Under the pieces are notes generated by a model. It saw only the letters and a list, made by a program, of their open reading frames with translations. It made no database searches and was not told the origin of the DNA. A DNA stretch of 43,041 nucleotides from Deltaproteobacteria bacterium (lineage in GTDB: Bacteria; Desulfobacterota; Desulfarculia; Adiutricales; Adiutricaceae): contig JAITKK010000190.1 in the NCBI GenBank assembly GCA_031278475.1, positions 1 through 43,041 of the forward strand, written 5' to 3'. Shown piece after piece: positions 24,374-34,385 of the stretch. The first letter of the stretch is position 1. Each line of letters begins with the position of its first letter. The position numbers and the translations under genes are program-made.

Positions 24374-25978
24374 TCATCGCTTGGGGAAGGCAAGGCTCAG
24401 TATGGTTTCGAGCCGGTGCTCATAGGTGTGGGCCTCCAAGACCCTCTGCCTGGCCTTGGCCCCTCTCGCACCGGCCTCCCCGGGATCCCCCAGGAAGCGC
24501 TCTATGAGGGCGGGCAGCCCTTCAGGGCTGTCCGAGACCGCAAGCTCCCCCTCGCCGAACAGGCCTTGGAGCAGCGGCCTGCGGTCCACGATCTGGAACC
24601 CCCCTGCCGCGGCTATCTCGAAGGTGCGGGGGTTCACGAACCAGGAGCCGGGGTTGTAGCCCTCGCCGCGCCCCGAGTGGATGTTCAGCTGCACCCCCCG
24701 GCCTGCGTAGACCAGGGCCGTCTCCTCCGGGGTGAGCCTCCGCCCGCCCTCGAAGAGGTGGCCAGCGAGCTCCGGCGAGGCCCCCTGCCAGCCCGAGCCG
24801 AATACCTTGAAGTCGCTCGCGGGCCTTCCGGACCCCCCCCAGCGGGAGGCGAGTTCCCCGAATATCCCGAGGCGGTTGGGGTAGCCTGCCCCCATGAAGG
24901 ACAGCCTGGCCCTGAAGCGTTCCGGGACCTCCCGGGGCCTGAAGAAGCCGGGGTCCGCGCAGGGCGGGAGGTAGTGGGCGCCCAGGGCGCCAAGGTCGCA
25001 AAGCCTTGGGGCCAGGAAGTCCCCCTGGATGTGCAGGAAGAGGTCGTAGAGCGGCACAAGGCCTTCCGCGTAGCGGAAGACGGACATGTCCTCCACGAAC
25101 CAGAAGGCCAGGATCGCATCGGGAAGCATGTCCCTGAGCCTTGCGACGCCCGGCGGGTCCAGGGGGGCCTGGGCCAGGGCTAGGACCAGACCCGGCGAGA
25201 AGGCGGCGGCCTCCTTGGCGAGGAAGCCCAGGCAGTCCCGGAACAGCCCGGTGAGGCCCTCCGGGGGGCCGCCGGCCCCCCGGAGGGCGGCCTCCCTCAG
25301 CGGAAGGGCGGCGGGCCAGGATAGGAGCCTGGCCCTGAGCCCCAGTCCCAGGGCGGCCTTTTCCAGGAAGCCCCCCATGGAGGCTGGCCCCCCGGACAAG
25401 GGCGGGACTATCAGGATCCCCGGGCCCGATGGGCCCGGGCGGCCCTTGGGCCCCCGGCCGCATTCGGCGAGCCTGGCCTTTAGGGCCTCGTACATCCATG
25501 GGTCGCGGCGCAGCGTGCCCCTGTGGGCGACAAGCTCGGGCCGGGAGGGAAGCCCAAGGGGTTTTTGGAGCCCCCAGGGCGTGAACAGCCTGAGGCTCCC
25601 GTCGGCAAGGGGACCGCTTAGGTCAACGGACGAAAAAAAGGCCCTGGCGACCTCCGGGGAGGGTTCCAGGGCGAACAGCTCATTTGTCCTTTCAAGCAGG
25701 GCCTTGCAGAGGGCCGGGCTTCCCAGCCCGTAGAGAAAGGCGCGGCCCATGCGCCCAGGGAGCCCGGAGAGGAGGGCCAGGGCGTCCTTCTCGGGTTGCC
25801 TGCGGGAGTCCTGGGAGATTCCGTCCACGATGAGGACGATCCCGCCGTCCTCGGAAGCCGCCTGGCTTACCTTGCGCCCCTGCCGGGACCGGGAGGATAG
25901 CCAGCGGGCGGCCCCGGGGTCCGGGCCTTCCCGCAGCAGGGCCAGGGCCTTGGCCAGGAAGGGCCCGTCCTCAGCCAT
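24374..25978 (-). CDS. CgeB-family glycosyltransferase-like protein
   Basis: A 534-aa protein. Its C-terminal third matches CgeB/glycosyltransferase-1-like proteins: FMGAGYPNRLGIFGEL, LNIHSGRGEGYNPGSW, then NPRTFEIAAAGGFQIVDRR with the conserved Glu used for nucleotide-sugar binding, and a terminal HTYEHRLETIL. The middle has FWFVEDMSVF and DLFLHIQGDF, typical of the DUF3880-like half. The N-terminal ~200 residues are Ala/Gly/Leu-rich and less defined. Such proteins are common in Desulfovibrio-like genomes and probably glycosylate a surface component; donor and acceptor are unknown. It begins 18 bases after cobQ with GGGAGG ahead of the ATG, so the two are cotranscribed despite no obvious shared pathway. 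Confidence 0.85.
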   Translation of the reverse strand: MAEDGPFLAKALALLREGPDPGAARWLSSRSRQGRKVSQAASEDGGIVLIVDGISQDSRRQPEKDALALLSGLPGRMGRAFLYGLGSPALCKALLERTNELFALEPSPEVARAFFSSVDLSGPLADGSLRLFTPWGLQKPLGLPSRPELVAHRGTLRRDPWMYEALKARLAECGRGPKGRPGPSGPGILIVPPLSGGPASMGGFLEKAALGLGLRARLLSWPAALPLREAALRGAGGPPEGLTGLFRDCLGFLAKEAAAFSPGLVLALAQAPLDPPGVARLRDMLPDAILAFWFVEDMSVFRYAEGLVPLYDLFLHIQGDFLAPRLCDLGALGAHYLPPCADPGFFRPREVPERFRARLSFMGAGYPNRLGIFGELASRWGGSGRPASDFKVFGSGWQGASPELAGHLFEGGRRLTPEETALVYAGRGVQLNIHSGRGEGYNPGSWFVNPRTFEIAAAGGFQIVDRRPLLQGLFGEGELAVSDSPEGLPALIERFLGDPGEAGARGAKARQRVLEAHTYEHRLETILSLAFPKR

Positions 25979-25996
25979 GGAAGGGGGCCTCCCGGC

Positions 25997-27514
25997 TCAC
26001 AGGCTCCTTGCGGCCGTCGCGAGCCTCGCGAGCGGGGTGTCCCGGGTGTCGTCCTGGGTGTTGCCCGCCTGGATGATGGACAAGAGCCTCTTGGAGTCCA
26101 GGCGGGTCTCGATCATGTCGGCCAGGGCGTCGATGTCCTCTTCCCTCAGCTTCCAGTAGTCAACGGGATCCACGTCCTTGAGCCCCGCCCAGCGCAGGAT
26201 GGCGGCCAACCCCTCCTGGCTCTCGAAGACCCCGTGGAGGTAGGAACCGGCCACCTGGTTGTCCTCTGAGATCGCACCGTCCCTCTCGCCCCCGGCCTTT
26301 TCCAAGAAGGGCCTCTTGAGCCCGTCGCCGTTGGTCACGCCCGCGTGGATCTCGTAGCCCTTGACCGGGGCGTTATCGAGTGTCAGGGTCGCTTCCACGT
26401 TCAGAAGCTGCTTTTCCGGCTCGAGGGTCGTCTCCAGGTCCAGGAGCCCCAGGGCGGGGCTGGAGCCCGGCTTGGACTCGTAGCCGAGCGGGTCGTGGAC
26501 GACCTTCCCCAGCATCTGGTAGCCGCCGCAGATGCCCATGACCTTGCCGCCGTAGCGGAGGTGGGTCTTGAGCCTTTCGTCCCAGCCCTCGTCCAGGAGG
26601 AATTTCAGGTCCGTGCGCACGCTCTTCGAGCCCGCGAGTATTACGAGGTCCGCCTCCGGGACCGCCTCGCCCTTGCGCACGAAGGTGACATCCGCCTGCG
26701 GGTGCATGCGCAGGGGGTCGAAGTCCGTGTGGTTGCTGATCCTGGGGGTAACGGGTATCACGATCTTAAGTGAGTTTATGGATTTCTCGCCCTGGCGGCG
26801 GTCTATGGCGTCCTCCGCCTCCAGGTGGAACCCCACGATGTATGGCAGCACCCCGAGCACCGGCTTGCCCGTGTAGTTCTCCAGCCAGTCGAGCCCGGGC
26901 GTGAGTATGTCCGGGTCGCCCCTGAACTTGTTGATGATGAATCCCTTGATGCGGTTCTGCTCGCTCTGGCTGAGGACCATGCAGGTGCCGGCCAGGTGCG
27001 CGAAGACCCCGCCCCGGTCTATGTCGGCCACCAGGATGACGGGGGCGTCTATCTCCTCGGCGAATCCCATGTTGGCGATGTCGCCCTCCCGCAGGTTTAT
27101 CTCGGCCGGGGACCCGGCACCTTCAATCACCATGTAGTCGTACTTGGAGGAGAGCCTCCGGTAGGACTCCATCACGTACTTGAGGGCGGTGGGCTTGTAG
27201 CCGTGGTAGGCCTTGGCCTCCATGTCGGTGAGCGCCCTTCCCTGGATTATCACCTGGGACCCGGTCTCGGAGTTGGGCTTAAGGAGCACCGGGTTCATGT
27301 CGCTTACCGGCTTTAGCCCCGCGGCCTGGGCCTGCACGGCCTGGGCCCTGCCGATCTCGCCGCTGTCGACGGTGACCGCGCTGTTGAGCGCCATGTTCTG
27401 GGGCTTGAACGGGGCCACGGAGTAGCCCTTGCGCAAAAGCCAGCGGCATATGCCGGTGGCTATGGTGCTTTTCCCTGAATCCGATGTGCATCCTTGGACC
27501 ATTATCGAGGGCAT
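25997..27514 (-). CDS. cobQ: Adenosylcobyric acid synthase (glutamine-hydrolysing)
   Basis: A 505-aa enzyme of the B12 pathway that amidates four side chains of adenosylcobyrinic acid a,c-diamide using ATP and glutamine. The N-terminal dethiobiotin-synthetase-like domain has the P-loop [12 protein letters not shown] (6-17), [10 protein letters not shown] and [12 protein letters not shown]. The C-terminal class-I glutamine amidotransferase domain has the nucleophile Cys329 in [10 protein letters not shown] and the catalytic His427 in SYLHGVFE. Length and all motifs are normal. ATG 27514 follows AAGAGAGAA. It sits away from the btu locus and I see no riboswitch in front of it. No other corrin-ring genes are in the window, so whether the cell makes B12 de novo or only remodels corrinoids is open. 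Confidence 0.95.
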   Translation of the reverse strand: MPSIMVQGCTSDSGKSTIATGICRWLLRKGYSVAPFKPQNMALNSAVTVDSGEIGRAQAVQAQAAGLKPVSDMNPVLLKPNSETGSQVIIQGRALTDMEAKAYHGYKPTALKYVMESYRRLSSKYDYMVIEGAGSPAEINLREGDIANMGFAEEIDAPVILVADIDRGGVFAHLAGTCMVLSQSEQNRIKGFIINKFRGDPDILTPGLDWLENYTGKPVLGVLPYIVGFHLEAEDAIDRRQGEKSINSLKIVIPVTPRISNHTDFDPLRMHPQADVTFVRKGEAVPEADLVILAGSKSVRTDLKFLLDEGWDERLKTHLRYGGKVMGICGGYQMLGKVVHDPLGYESKPGSSPALGLLDLETTLEPEKQLLNVEATLTLDNAPVKGYEIHAGVTNGDGLKRPFLEKAGGERDGAISEDNQVAGSYLHGVFESQEGLAAILRWAGLKDVDPVDYWKLREEDIDALADMIETRLDSKRLLSIIQAGNTQDDTRDTPLARLATAARSL

Positions 27515-28029
27515 GTGGGTTCTCTCTTCATAATCGGGGGCAAGCCTTGGCCCGCCCGCCTTATCAGGCCCCTGGCCCCGCCGGGGGCCCTGAGGGCATG
27601 TCTGATTTGGGGTTTTGGGTATCCGCGAACGCAGGGCCGGGCAGGGACCCAAGGGCGTATGACGGCCTCTTGCGGTCTAGCCCCAAGCGGGTCGGGTATA
27701 CGGCATGCTGCGGGTTTTCGGGGACTTAGCGGGGCGCCGGGCCCTTGGGGCCGGCGGCCAAGGGATGCCCGTTGTTCTGGGCAATCCTTGTTTTGGGGCT
27801 TTGGGGCGGTTTTACCCGCCTTTCAACCCGGAACCGAAGCGATGCGGAGTGAGGAAACGGGGAATCGGTTAAACCGTTGTTTAAATTGTTGTTGTAATTT
27901 AATGCTGAAATTTAGATTATGTATCAATTTTAGCTATATTAGATATATACTAGGCCTATAATAAGCCTATAAAAATTATACATGCGAAAATTTTGGACAA
28001 TTTACGAACACTTCTTTCGATAATTTGAA
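27515..28029. other. Spacer between tatA and cobQ
   Basis: These 515 bases have no supported gene. A short GC palindrome (GGCCCCGCCGGGGGCC) lies near 27574 and an AT-rich stretch at 27860-28010. No cobalamin riboswitch elements are visible ahead of cobQ. Confidence 0.55.
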
Positions 28030-28245
28030 TCAGGCGCCCTTGCCGTCCGTGTCGTCCTGGGCCTTCCGGTCCTTGGCATCCTCTTCCGCCTCCGTCCCCT
28101 CCTTGGGGTTCTTAAGGGCGTTCCTGAAGTTGGTGATGCCCCTGCCCAGGCTGCGCCCCAGCTCGGGCAGCTTGCGCCCGCCGAATATGATGATTATGAG
28201 TATGACAACGACTACGATTTCCCAGACGCTGAAACGACCGAACAT
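28030..28245 (-). CDS. tatA: Sec-independent protein translocase subunit TatA
   Basis: A 71-aa protein with the standard TatA plan: a short periplasmic N-terminus (MFGRFSVWE), one hydrophobic helix (IVVVVILIIIIF), the hinge FGGRKLPELGRSLGRG and an amphipathic helix (ITNFRNALKN), then an acidic tail. TatA oligomers form the path for folded proteins through the inner membrane with TatC, which is not in the window. AAGGTGA precedes the ATG. TatB is possible but the length and short tail favour TatA. Confidence 0.92.
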   Translation of the reverse strand: MFGRFSVWEIVVVVILIIIIFGGRKLPELGRSLGRGITNFRNALKNPKEGTEAEEDAKDRKAQDDTDGKGA

Positions 28246-28477
28246 GGGTCACCTTGGATGTGGGGGGATAGGGTCGGTGCGGACGGGGCCCGAACGGGCG
28301 GCCGCAGGCCAAAACAGCCCTAAGTCTACCACCTTTTGCCTGTCATTGTAAGGTTTTCGTTAAAGCCGGTGGGAGTTTTCGGGATGGGGGATGGGAAAGG
28401 CGGGGGGGGCCTTCTTTTGCCATGGGACGCGTTGGGGGCCAAGGGGCCTTGGCAATCCGTAATCGGGTCGCCGAGGT

Positions 28478-28515
28478 AAAAAGGCGGGCGGGCCCCCGTT
28501 GGGGCCCGCCCGCCT
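28478..28515 (-). terminator. rpoZ terminator
   Basis: AGGCGGGCGGGCCCC (28482-28496) pairs perfectly with GGGGCCCGCCCGCCT (28501-28515) over CGTT, and the minus strand continues TTTT. It lies 27 bases past the rpoZ stop. Confidence 0.85.
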
Positions 28516-28541
28516 CAAAGTCTGTTCCCTACAAGGGAGGG

Positions 28542-28814
28542 CTAGTCTTCCGCGGAGGGGGTGTAGCCCTCTGGGGTGCTGTAGGTCACCTCCAGATCGT
28601 CCGGGTGGCTCGCCGGCTCGAATTTCTTGATGTTGTCGTAGGAGATCAGCCCTTCGGCGATTTCGCGCAGAGCCAGCACGATGTCCTTGTTCTTCCTTGC
28701 GACAAGGGGTTTGGCCCCTTCCTTTAGTTGCCTCGCCCGCTCGGCGGCCAAGTGGATGAGGGAAAACCTGTTGTCGACGTTCTTGAGGCAGTCGTCTATG
28801 GTGACTCTGGCCAT
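28542..28814 (-). CDS. rpoZ: RNA polymerase omega subunit
   Basis: A 90-aa protein. The conserved core [19 protein letters not shown], then [13 protein letters not shown] and [16 protein letters not shown], matches omega, which helps assemble and stabilise RNA polymerase by binding beta prime. The C-terminal tail (after about residue 60) is variable and acidic, as usual. AAGGA lies six bases before ATG. It is flanked by HU and tatA on the same strand, each with its own spacer. Confidence 0.95.
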   Translation of the reverse strand: MARVTIDDCLKNVDNRFSLIHLAAERARQLKEGAKPLVARKNKDIVLALREIAEGLISYDNIKKFEPASHPDDLEVTYSTPEGYTPSAED

Positions 28815-29051
28815 TTGAATCCTTCTTCGGCCCTCTCAAAACCTGCCGGGCCTTGGGGGCCGGGGCCATGGGGGGCGGGGCCATGGGGGGTCGGAGGGTG
28901 TTGGTGGGTTTGCGGTTCGTGCCCCTCGGGGGGCCGATGGCGGGATGCCCATCCGCCGGGTCGCTTGCATCATAGCACAAAGCCTGAAGTAGCGGAAGCC
29001 CCGGCCTTTGCGCGTGCCATCGGGGGAGGCGAGGGGGGAGGATGCCGTCCG

Positions 29052-29327
29052 TCAGCTGTTCAGAAGATCCTTGAGGGCCTTGGCGCACTTAAAGCGAACG
29101 GTGTTGGATGCCGGTATCTTGATGGGCTCCTTGGTCCTCGGGTTGATCCCGCTGCGGGCCTGCCTCTTGGAGACGGCAAAGGTCCCAAGGCCTGCGATCG
29201 TGATAGAGCCGGATCCCCTGACTTCCTCGGACACGGTTGCGATGAAACTCTGCAGGGCCTTGCCGGCTTGGGCTTGGTTGATGTGGGCTTCCTCTGCGAT
29301 CTTGGCTACCAATTCAGCTTTGGTCAT
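29052..29327 (-). CDS. hup: HU-family histone-like DNA-binding protein
   Basis: A 91-aa nucleoid protein. It begins MTKAELVAKIAEEAHINQAQ, has the dimer core GSITIAGLGTFAVSKRQAR and the DNA-bending arm GINPRTKEPIKIPASNTVRF with the key Pro in KIP, and ends KALKDLL. All features are typical of HU rather than IHF. AAGGAAGGA precedes ATG. It helps compact and bend DNA. The 1.6 kb upstream is gene-free and AT-rich. Confidence 0.95.
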   Translation of the reverse strand: MTKAELVAKIAEEAHINQAQAGKALQSFIATVSEEVRGSGSITIAGLGTFAVSKRQARSGINPRTKEPIKIPASNTVRFKCAKALKDLLNS

Positions 29328-30951
29328 ATCGAAAAATCCTTCCTTGCTTGATCAAATTGGATTCGATCCAAAAGTTAAGGCACCCTTAAGGGGCCATTCA
29401 CGCAAGCCTTGGGTGTTTCGCGAAAGGCGCGTGGTTTAGTTGTGGGAAATGTTCGCGGCATAAGGCTTTCGGCCGCATTTTGATATTAGGTGAAATTTAT
29501 TATCTTGTTGGAATAAGTGATGTCATTGCAGTTAATTAAAACATAAACACTTATGGATTTATTGCCATGAAAAAAAATTAAAATTATTCATGCCTCAAAA
29601 GCAAAGCGGCAAACGGAATGTATAAAAGGCCAAAAAACTTGGGATGCCTTAATGTGTCATTTTAAAAAGCGCGCGGCGCTTGCGGCCCATGGAAATCGCA
29701 GGCAAAAAAAGCCCCGTCGTATGCAAAAAAAAACCCTACATACCCCAAGCAAGGGCCGCAGGGGAAAAATATACGCAAGGGCCCGTATTGTCAAGAGGCA
29801 GGATTTTGGGTCTTAGGATTGCAACTGATTGGGATTGGGCATTTTCCATGAGTGCCAAGCGGGGAGCCATTTTGGCAACGGCTAATTGTGCCTATTTTTT
29901 GGCTTAAGGTCAAGCCTTTTTTGGCCTATGCCCGTTCTTTTTACGTAATCCCTTGATTATCTACCCGCCCCATATGCCCCGAAATCGAATATTCAAGGAA
30001 TATCCTACCATAAATCCATTATAATTCTAATCATAATACAATATATAGCATAATCCAGCACCTGCCAGGGACCCGCGGGGGCGTAATGCCCGTTAACTGG
30101 GCGAATGTCCGGCAAACATCGGGGGGCTTTCCTTGGCGCGCTTCTGATTCTTTAAATAGTCGGCATCTAATTATGTATATATAGTGGCAATGTTATTGTT
30201 TTGTCAATGGATGGAAAAGGCCCAAAGGGCCGAAAAAGCGCAAAAGCCAGGTTTTTCGCCGATTTTGCAATTTTGAGTGAGGTAATTATGGTTTATTTAG
30301 GATTATATTACCAAAATATAAGAAAGTACGGTATATAAAATTGTTAAAATGATATATTTTGCTTTATAATATATATTTGTATCTGTGGAAAGCCCGCTAG
30401 GATTGACCTAAATTGAAGCGATCGAATTGCCATCCGCGAATCAACCGCGCAAAAAACCAAGGCCTGGATCGTTTTGTTTTGTAAAATTTTTTTGAGTGAG
30501 CCGCAAAGGCATGTCTCAAAACCAATATGCCGACCCAAGGATAAGCGGTTAGGGAAAATGTTGGCCGAGTACTTATAAACAATGTTTTGACACACCTCGT
30601 GCGATGCCGCATAAGGCTAACATTTAGCATAATAACGCGCAAAAAAGGAAAATATAAATGCGGGGCAATAATGGGGGACATGGGGGACATGGGGGACATG
30701 GGGCAAATCCCAAAAACGCGGATTGTCAAGCCTTGCGGCCCTTGGGTCAAAATGGGATCCAAGCGTGTCGGCCCCGTAAATCAAGGCTTTTTTTTAAAAC
30801 GGCGTTTTTGCGATATTAAAGAACAAGCTTGTTTTAAAATGATTTTATGCCTATAATGAAAGTGAACTCCCATGCGGGCCTAAAACAAGAGGCGGCTATC
30901 GGCGGTTAACGGCCGCAATGGGGCTCCAAGGGAGGGTGACTCGGCCCAAAG
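29328..30951. other. 1.6-kb AT-rich gene-free region
   Basis: No supported gene on either strand. It contains a promoter-like pair on the minus strand (TTGACA 30207-30202, 18 bases, TATATA 30183-30178) and another TTGACA at 29793-29788. A 9-bp repeat, ATGGGGGAC, occurs three times at 30670-30696. Short open frames at 29680-29907 and 30587-30856 lack ribosome-binding sites and look random; the second includes the translated 9-bp repeat. Confidence 0.6.
30670..30702. repeat. 9-bp direct repeat ATGGGGGAC, three and a half copies
   Basis: ATGGGGGAC occurs at 30670, 30679 and 30688, followed by ATGGGG. The copies are identical. It is one of several short G-rich tandem repeats in spacers of this window. 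Confidence 0.9.
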
Positions 30952-31923
30952 ATGATGGACACCAGCACATGCAACCTATGCGGAAGGCACTGCGAGGTCA
31001 GGCGTAACTGCCCCAATCCCAAGGGGGGGTTCTGCGGGGCGGTGGATCAGGCCACGGTCGGCCTGAGCCAGGCGGTCATCCACCACGGGGAGGAGCCGCC
31101 CCTTTCCGGAAAGCCCCCTGGGGGCTCGGGCGCCATATTCTTCACCCGCTGCAACCTTGCCTGCGTCTTCTGCCAGAACAGCGACATCTCCCAGACGCCC
31201 GGGGCCGGCCAGGAGGTGACGGTGGACACCTTGGTCGCCTTGATGTTCGAGCTCAAGAGGATGGGCGCCTACAACATAAACCTTGTGTCCCCCACCCAAT
31301 ACGCGTTCCAGCTGGCCCAGGCCATATACAGGGCCAAAAACATGGGGCTTGACCTTCCCGTGGTCTACAACACCGGCGGCTACGACTCGGACGACGCGAT
31401 AGACCTCATGGACGGGCTGGTGGACGTCTATCTCCCGGACGCGAAGCTCGGAAACCAAGGCGGCAAGTACCCGGAGGAATACGACTCGCGCTCCCAGGAT
31501 TTCCTCGGGGTCCCGGACTACCCCGAGAAGAACATGAAGGCCATCGAAAGGATGCTGCGGCAGGTGGGGCACCTGACTTTGGACGACAAAGGCTTGGCAA
31601 CGAGGGGGCTCCTCGTGCGCCATCTTGTGCTCCCGGACAACCTGGCAAGGACCGACCGGGTGCTCGCATGGATCCACGACAAGCTCGGCCCCGACACATA
31701 CCTGGCCCTCATGGCCCAGTATTTCCCCAGGAACAAGGTGGAGCTTGGCTACTCGCAGAGCTTCGCCAACTACCCTGGCCTCGGCCGCCCATTGAGCGTC
31801 CGGGAATACGATGAGGCAGTCGATCGCGCCCTCGCACTGGGGCTGTTCCACACCTATATCCAGGATCTGTCGGCCGCGACCTATTATTTGCCCGATTTCT
31901 CAAAGCCGGGCATCTTTAGTTAA
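30952..31923 (+). CDS. Radical SAM protein, PflX type
   Basis: A 323-aa radical SAM enzyme of the PflX (COG1313) group, often labelled putative pyruvate formate-lyase activating enzyme. The SAM-binding iron-sulfur motif is TRCNLACVFCQN (C67, C71, C74). The N-terminus adds a Cys-rich segment (C7, C10, C14, C20, C28), likely a further metal or cluster site that is also typical of PflX. VVYNTGGYDS and DVYLPDAKLGN are family blocks. Real substrates of PflX are not established and no glycyl radical enzyme is nearby. ATG 30952 or 30955 may be used; GGAGGGTG lies about 16 bases upstream, a wide spacing. It is convergent with the DinG-like gene. Confidence 0.87.
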   Translation: MMDTSTCNLCGRHCEVRRNCPNPKGGFCGAVDQATVGLSQAVIHHGEEPPLSGKPPGGSGAIFFTRCNLACVFCQNSDISQTPGAGQEVTVDTLVALMFELKRMGAYNINLVSPTQYAFQLAQAIYRAKNMGLDLPVVYNTGGYDSDDAIDLMDGLVDVYLPDAKLGNQGGKYPEEYDSRSQDFLGVPDYPEKNMKAIERMLRQVGHLTLDDKGLATRGLLVRHLVLPDNLARTDRVLAWIHDKLGPDTYLALMAQYFPRNKVELGYSQSFANYPGLGRPLSVREYDEAVDRALALGLFHTYIQDLSAATYYLPDFSKPGIFS

Positions 31924-32034
31924 ATCCCCCACCTATAAATTGCCGCCCGGTTAAGCCTGCGAGGCTTGTTTGCATTGGCCAGCCCCGCGCGTGGCATGTA
32001 TTGCGTCCTGGGAAAATGGTCCCCCTTGGTTCTG

Positions 32035-34098
32035 TCAGCCGTTGGCGTTTTTCTCGTTGAAGAACCTTTCGATATCGGTAATCCTGCAGGTGAGGATCTT
32101 GGCCGGGAATCCAACGTTTGTTAGGATTGAAGGGCCGTATGACGTATGGTGCAGCCTCGAGTCGAGAATCGCCAGGAGGCCCCAGTCGCTCTTGTTGCGG
32201 ATTAGGCGGCCGAGGCCCTGTTTGAGGCTCAAGGATGCCTCGGGCATGAAATAGTCATTAAACCCGTTGCCGTTGTTCTTTTCGATGAGCTCGATCTTTG
32301 CCTGCACCAGCGGCGTGTTCGGGCGTGGGAAGGGTATCTTGTCTATTATCACCGCGGAGAGGCTCTCGCCGGGGATGTCCACCCCCTGCCAAAAGCTTTG
32401 CGTCCCAAGCAACACCGAGTTCGTGTCCCTCTTGAAAATATCGAGGAGCGCGCTTTTGCTGGTGTTCCTGTCCTGCCACAGCAGCCTGTAACCCAAATTG
32501 CCTGCCGACTGCAGCCTGTGCCTTACATTGTTTAGCTGCCTGAAGGAGGTGAAGAGAACCAAGGCCCTGCCTTCTGTGATTTTAAGCAGTTGCGCGATTC
32601 TTTCCGCGATGGCATCGTCGTATTCCTTCACGCGCTCCTCATCCTCCTTTGGTTGCCCATCGAGTTCTCGATCAAGAGGCACATAGAACGTGACGTTTTT
32701 CTCGTAGTCGAACGGGGATTTGAGCACCTTGTTATGCGGGTTGGGCTTTATCCCGGTCTTCCTCAGGAAATAATCCAGCTTCCCGTCACAGCTAAGTGTC
32801 GCGGAGCACAGGAGTATGGACTGCTCGCACCCGAAAAGGTGCTTGTAGAGGAATGGCGATATGTCAATGGGCACGGCCGCAAGCTCGACAGACGTCTTGT
32901 CGCTCTTCACCTGGTAGACGTAGTCCTCGTCGTCGTGGTTGGTGATGAATTTCAGTGCCTCGAAGTGGTTGAGCAAGTCGGAGAGTATCAACTTGAAGTC
33001 GTCGTTGTTGTCCTTTATGACGTCAAGCTTGTCTATTATTTCCGAGAGCTTGTCCTTAAGGCCTATGAGAAGGAGTTTGAGCTCCCTGTGCTTCCTCTCC
33101 CACTGCGCCTCGGGGAGCTTGGGCCACAGTAGGCTTTCCTCCATTGGGTCGTGGAAGGTGTTGGAGATGAAGTTTATGTCATCCTCGATGGATTCCGAAA
33201 GCTCCCTAAGGTCGTTTAGGGTCGACTCGTAGCCCCTGGGCGCCCCGCCCTCCTTCCCAAGCTCCCAGGCGATGGCCTGCTCCAGGGATTTCCCGGTGTT
33301 TTGGAGGTTGTCCGTCGCGGACTTGTAGGAGAAATAGTCGCTCGCGATGTTCTCGAGCATGTGGGCCTCGTCAATTATCGCCGCCTCCCATGGCGGCAGG
33401 AAGCCCACCGCGCCCCTGCCTTTCATGGCGAGATCCGCCATGAACAGGTGGTGGTTTATGAGCACAATGTCCGACTCGCATGCCTTTTTCCTGATCCTCG
33501 TCACGAAGCAGCGGTCGTGGTTGCGGCAGGTCTGGCCAAGGCAGTTCTCGGAAGAGGAGGATATCCTGTCGAAGGGGGGTTCCTTGTCCACGAGGCCCAA
33601 TTCGTAGAGATCGTCCACCTCGCCGGTCTCCGTCTCCTCGGCCCATTCCCTGATGAAGGCGTAAGTCTCCCTTTCCTTCGGCTTCCTGACCCTCATCCCT
33701 ATGGAGTCCAGGAGCCTCAGGCAGACGTAGTTCTGCCTGCCCTTCAGGACGGAGGCCTTGAAGTCCCTCTCGAAGTGTTCCCTTATGAAGCGCAGGTCCT
33801 TGGTGAGGATCTGCACCTGGAGGTTCTTGAGCGCGGTGGACACGAAGGTCTTCTTCCCGGATATGAGCGCCGGGAGCAGGTAGGCGAGGGTCTTCCCCGT
33901 CCCCGTGCCCGCCTCTATGACCGTGGTCCCCCCGTGCTTGAAGGTCCTGGTGGCCTCCCGGAACATCACCTGCTGGGAGTCCCTGGCCTCGAAGCCTTCC
34001 CAGGCTTCTTCCAGGGGGCCGCCCTGGACAAGGAGGTAGTCCAGCTTGCTTGGGTCGGCCGGGAGCTCTTTGGGTAGTGGGTGTTTGCTTGCTGCCAT
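32035..34098 (-). CDS. dinG: DinG-family ATP-dependent DNA helicase
   Basis: A 687-aa XPD/DinG-like 5'-3' helicase. Walker A is EAGTGTGKT (62-70) and the Walker B box is IIDEAH (241-246). Between them, four cysteines (C126, then C186, C191 and C197 in CLGQTCRNHDRC) are placed to bind the iron-sulfur cluster of this family. The second RecA-like domain has LVLFTSFRQL, GTQSFWQGVDIPGE and the motif VI-like QGLGRLIRN. It is expected to unwind branched or R-loop DNA during repair. ATG 34098 was chosen over an upstream frame extension at 34152; the ribosome-binding site is weak. It is larger than minimal DinG but within the family range. Confidence 0.9.
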   Translation of the reverse strand: MAASKHPLPKELPADPSKLDYLLVQGGPLEEAWEGFEARDSQQVMFREATRTFKHGGTTVIEAGTGTGKTLAYLLPALISGKKTFVSTALKNLQVQILTKDLRFIREHFERDFKASVLKGRQNYVCLRLLDSIGMRVRKPKERETYAFIREWAEETETGEVDDLYELGLVDKEPPFDRISSSSENCLGQTCRNHDRCFVTRIRKKACESDIVLINHHLFMADLAMKGRGAVGFLPPWEAAIIDEAHMLENIASDYFSYKSATDNLQNTGKSLEQAIAWELGKEGGAPRGYESTLNDLRELSESIEDDINFISNTFHDPMEESLLWPKLPEAQWERKHRELKLLLIGLKDKLSEIIDKLDVIKDNNDDFKLILSDLLNHFEALKFITNHDDEDYVYQVKSDKTSVELAAVPIDISPFLYKHLFGCEQSILLCSATLSCDGKLDYFLRKTGIKPNPHNKVLKSPFDYEKNVTFYVPLDRELDGQPKEDEERVKEYDDAIAERIAQLLKITEGRALVLFTSFRQLNNVRHRLQSAGNLGYRLLWQDRNTSKSALLDIFKRDTNSVLLGTQSFWQGVDIPGESLSAVIIDKIPFPRPNTPLVQAKIELIEKNNGNGFNDYFMPEASLSLKQGLGRLIRNKSDWGLLAILDSRLHHTSYGPSILTNVGFPAKILTCRITDIERFFNEKNANG

Positions 34099-34272
34099 GG
34101 TGCTTGGTTCTTGGGGGTTTTGCCGGGGCGCCCTTGGCGCCACATTATGCAAAAGTAGATACTATATAGTGCAATTTGCCTTTGATGTATAGCCAAATTT
34201 TCGGTAAGCCCGGCTTGGCCCCCCTTGGCCTTTGCCCGGCCCTGCCCGGGCCCCCTTGGGGGGCGCATGGCC

Positions 34273-34307
34273 AAAAAAAAGGCCCCCGGGGCGTAAACCC
34301 CGGGGGC
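34273..34307 (-). terminator. Terminator of the PA2779-like gene
   Basis: GCCCCCGGGG (34282-34291) pairs with CCCCGGGGGC (34298-34307); the minus strand continues GG, CC-free, into a run of eight Ts (34280-34273). It is a strong intrinsic terminator 79 bases after the stop codon. Confidence 0.92.
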
Positions 34308-34385
34308 GCAAGTCTTGCGGAGGGCATAGCCCTCCCCCTGGCGCCCTCCCGGGCGCCCTGGCGGGGCTCGCTCGGTCGCACGGCG

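Noticed and set aside
29680-29907. 75-aa plus-strand protein in the HU upstream desert
   Set aside because: No ribosome-binding site, no recognisable domain, and composition like the surrounding non-coding DNA.
30397-30856. Overlapping 121-aa minus and 89-aa plus frames containing MSP or MGD repeats
   Set aside because: The repeats come from the 9-bp tandem DNA repeat; neither frame has initiation signals.
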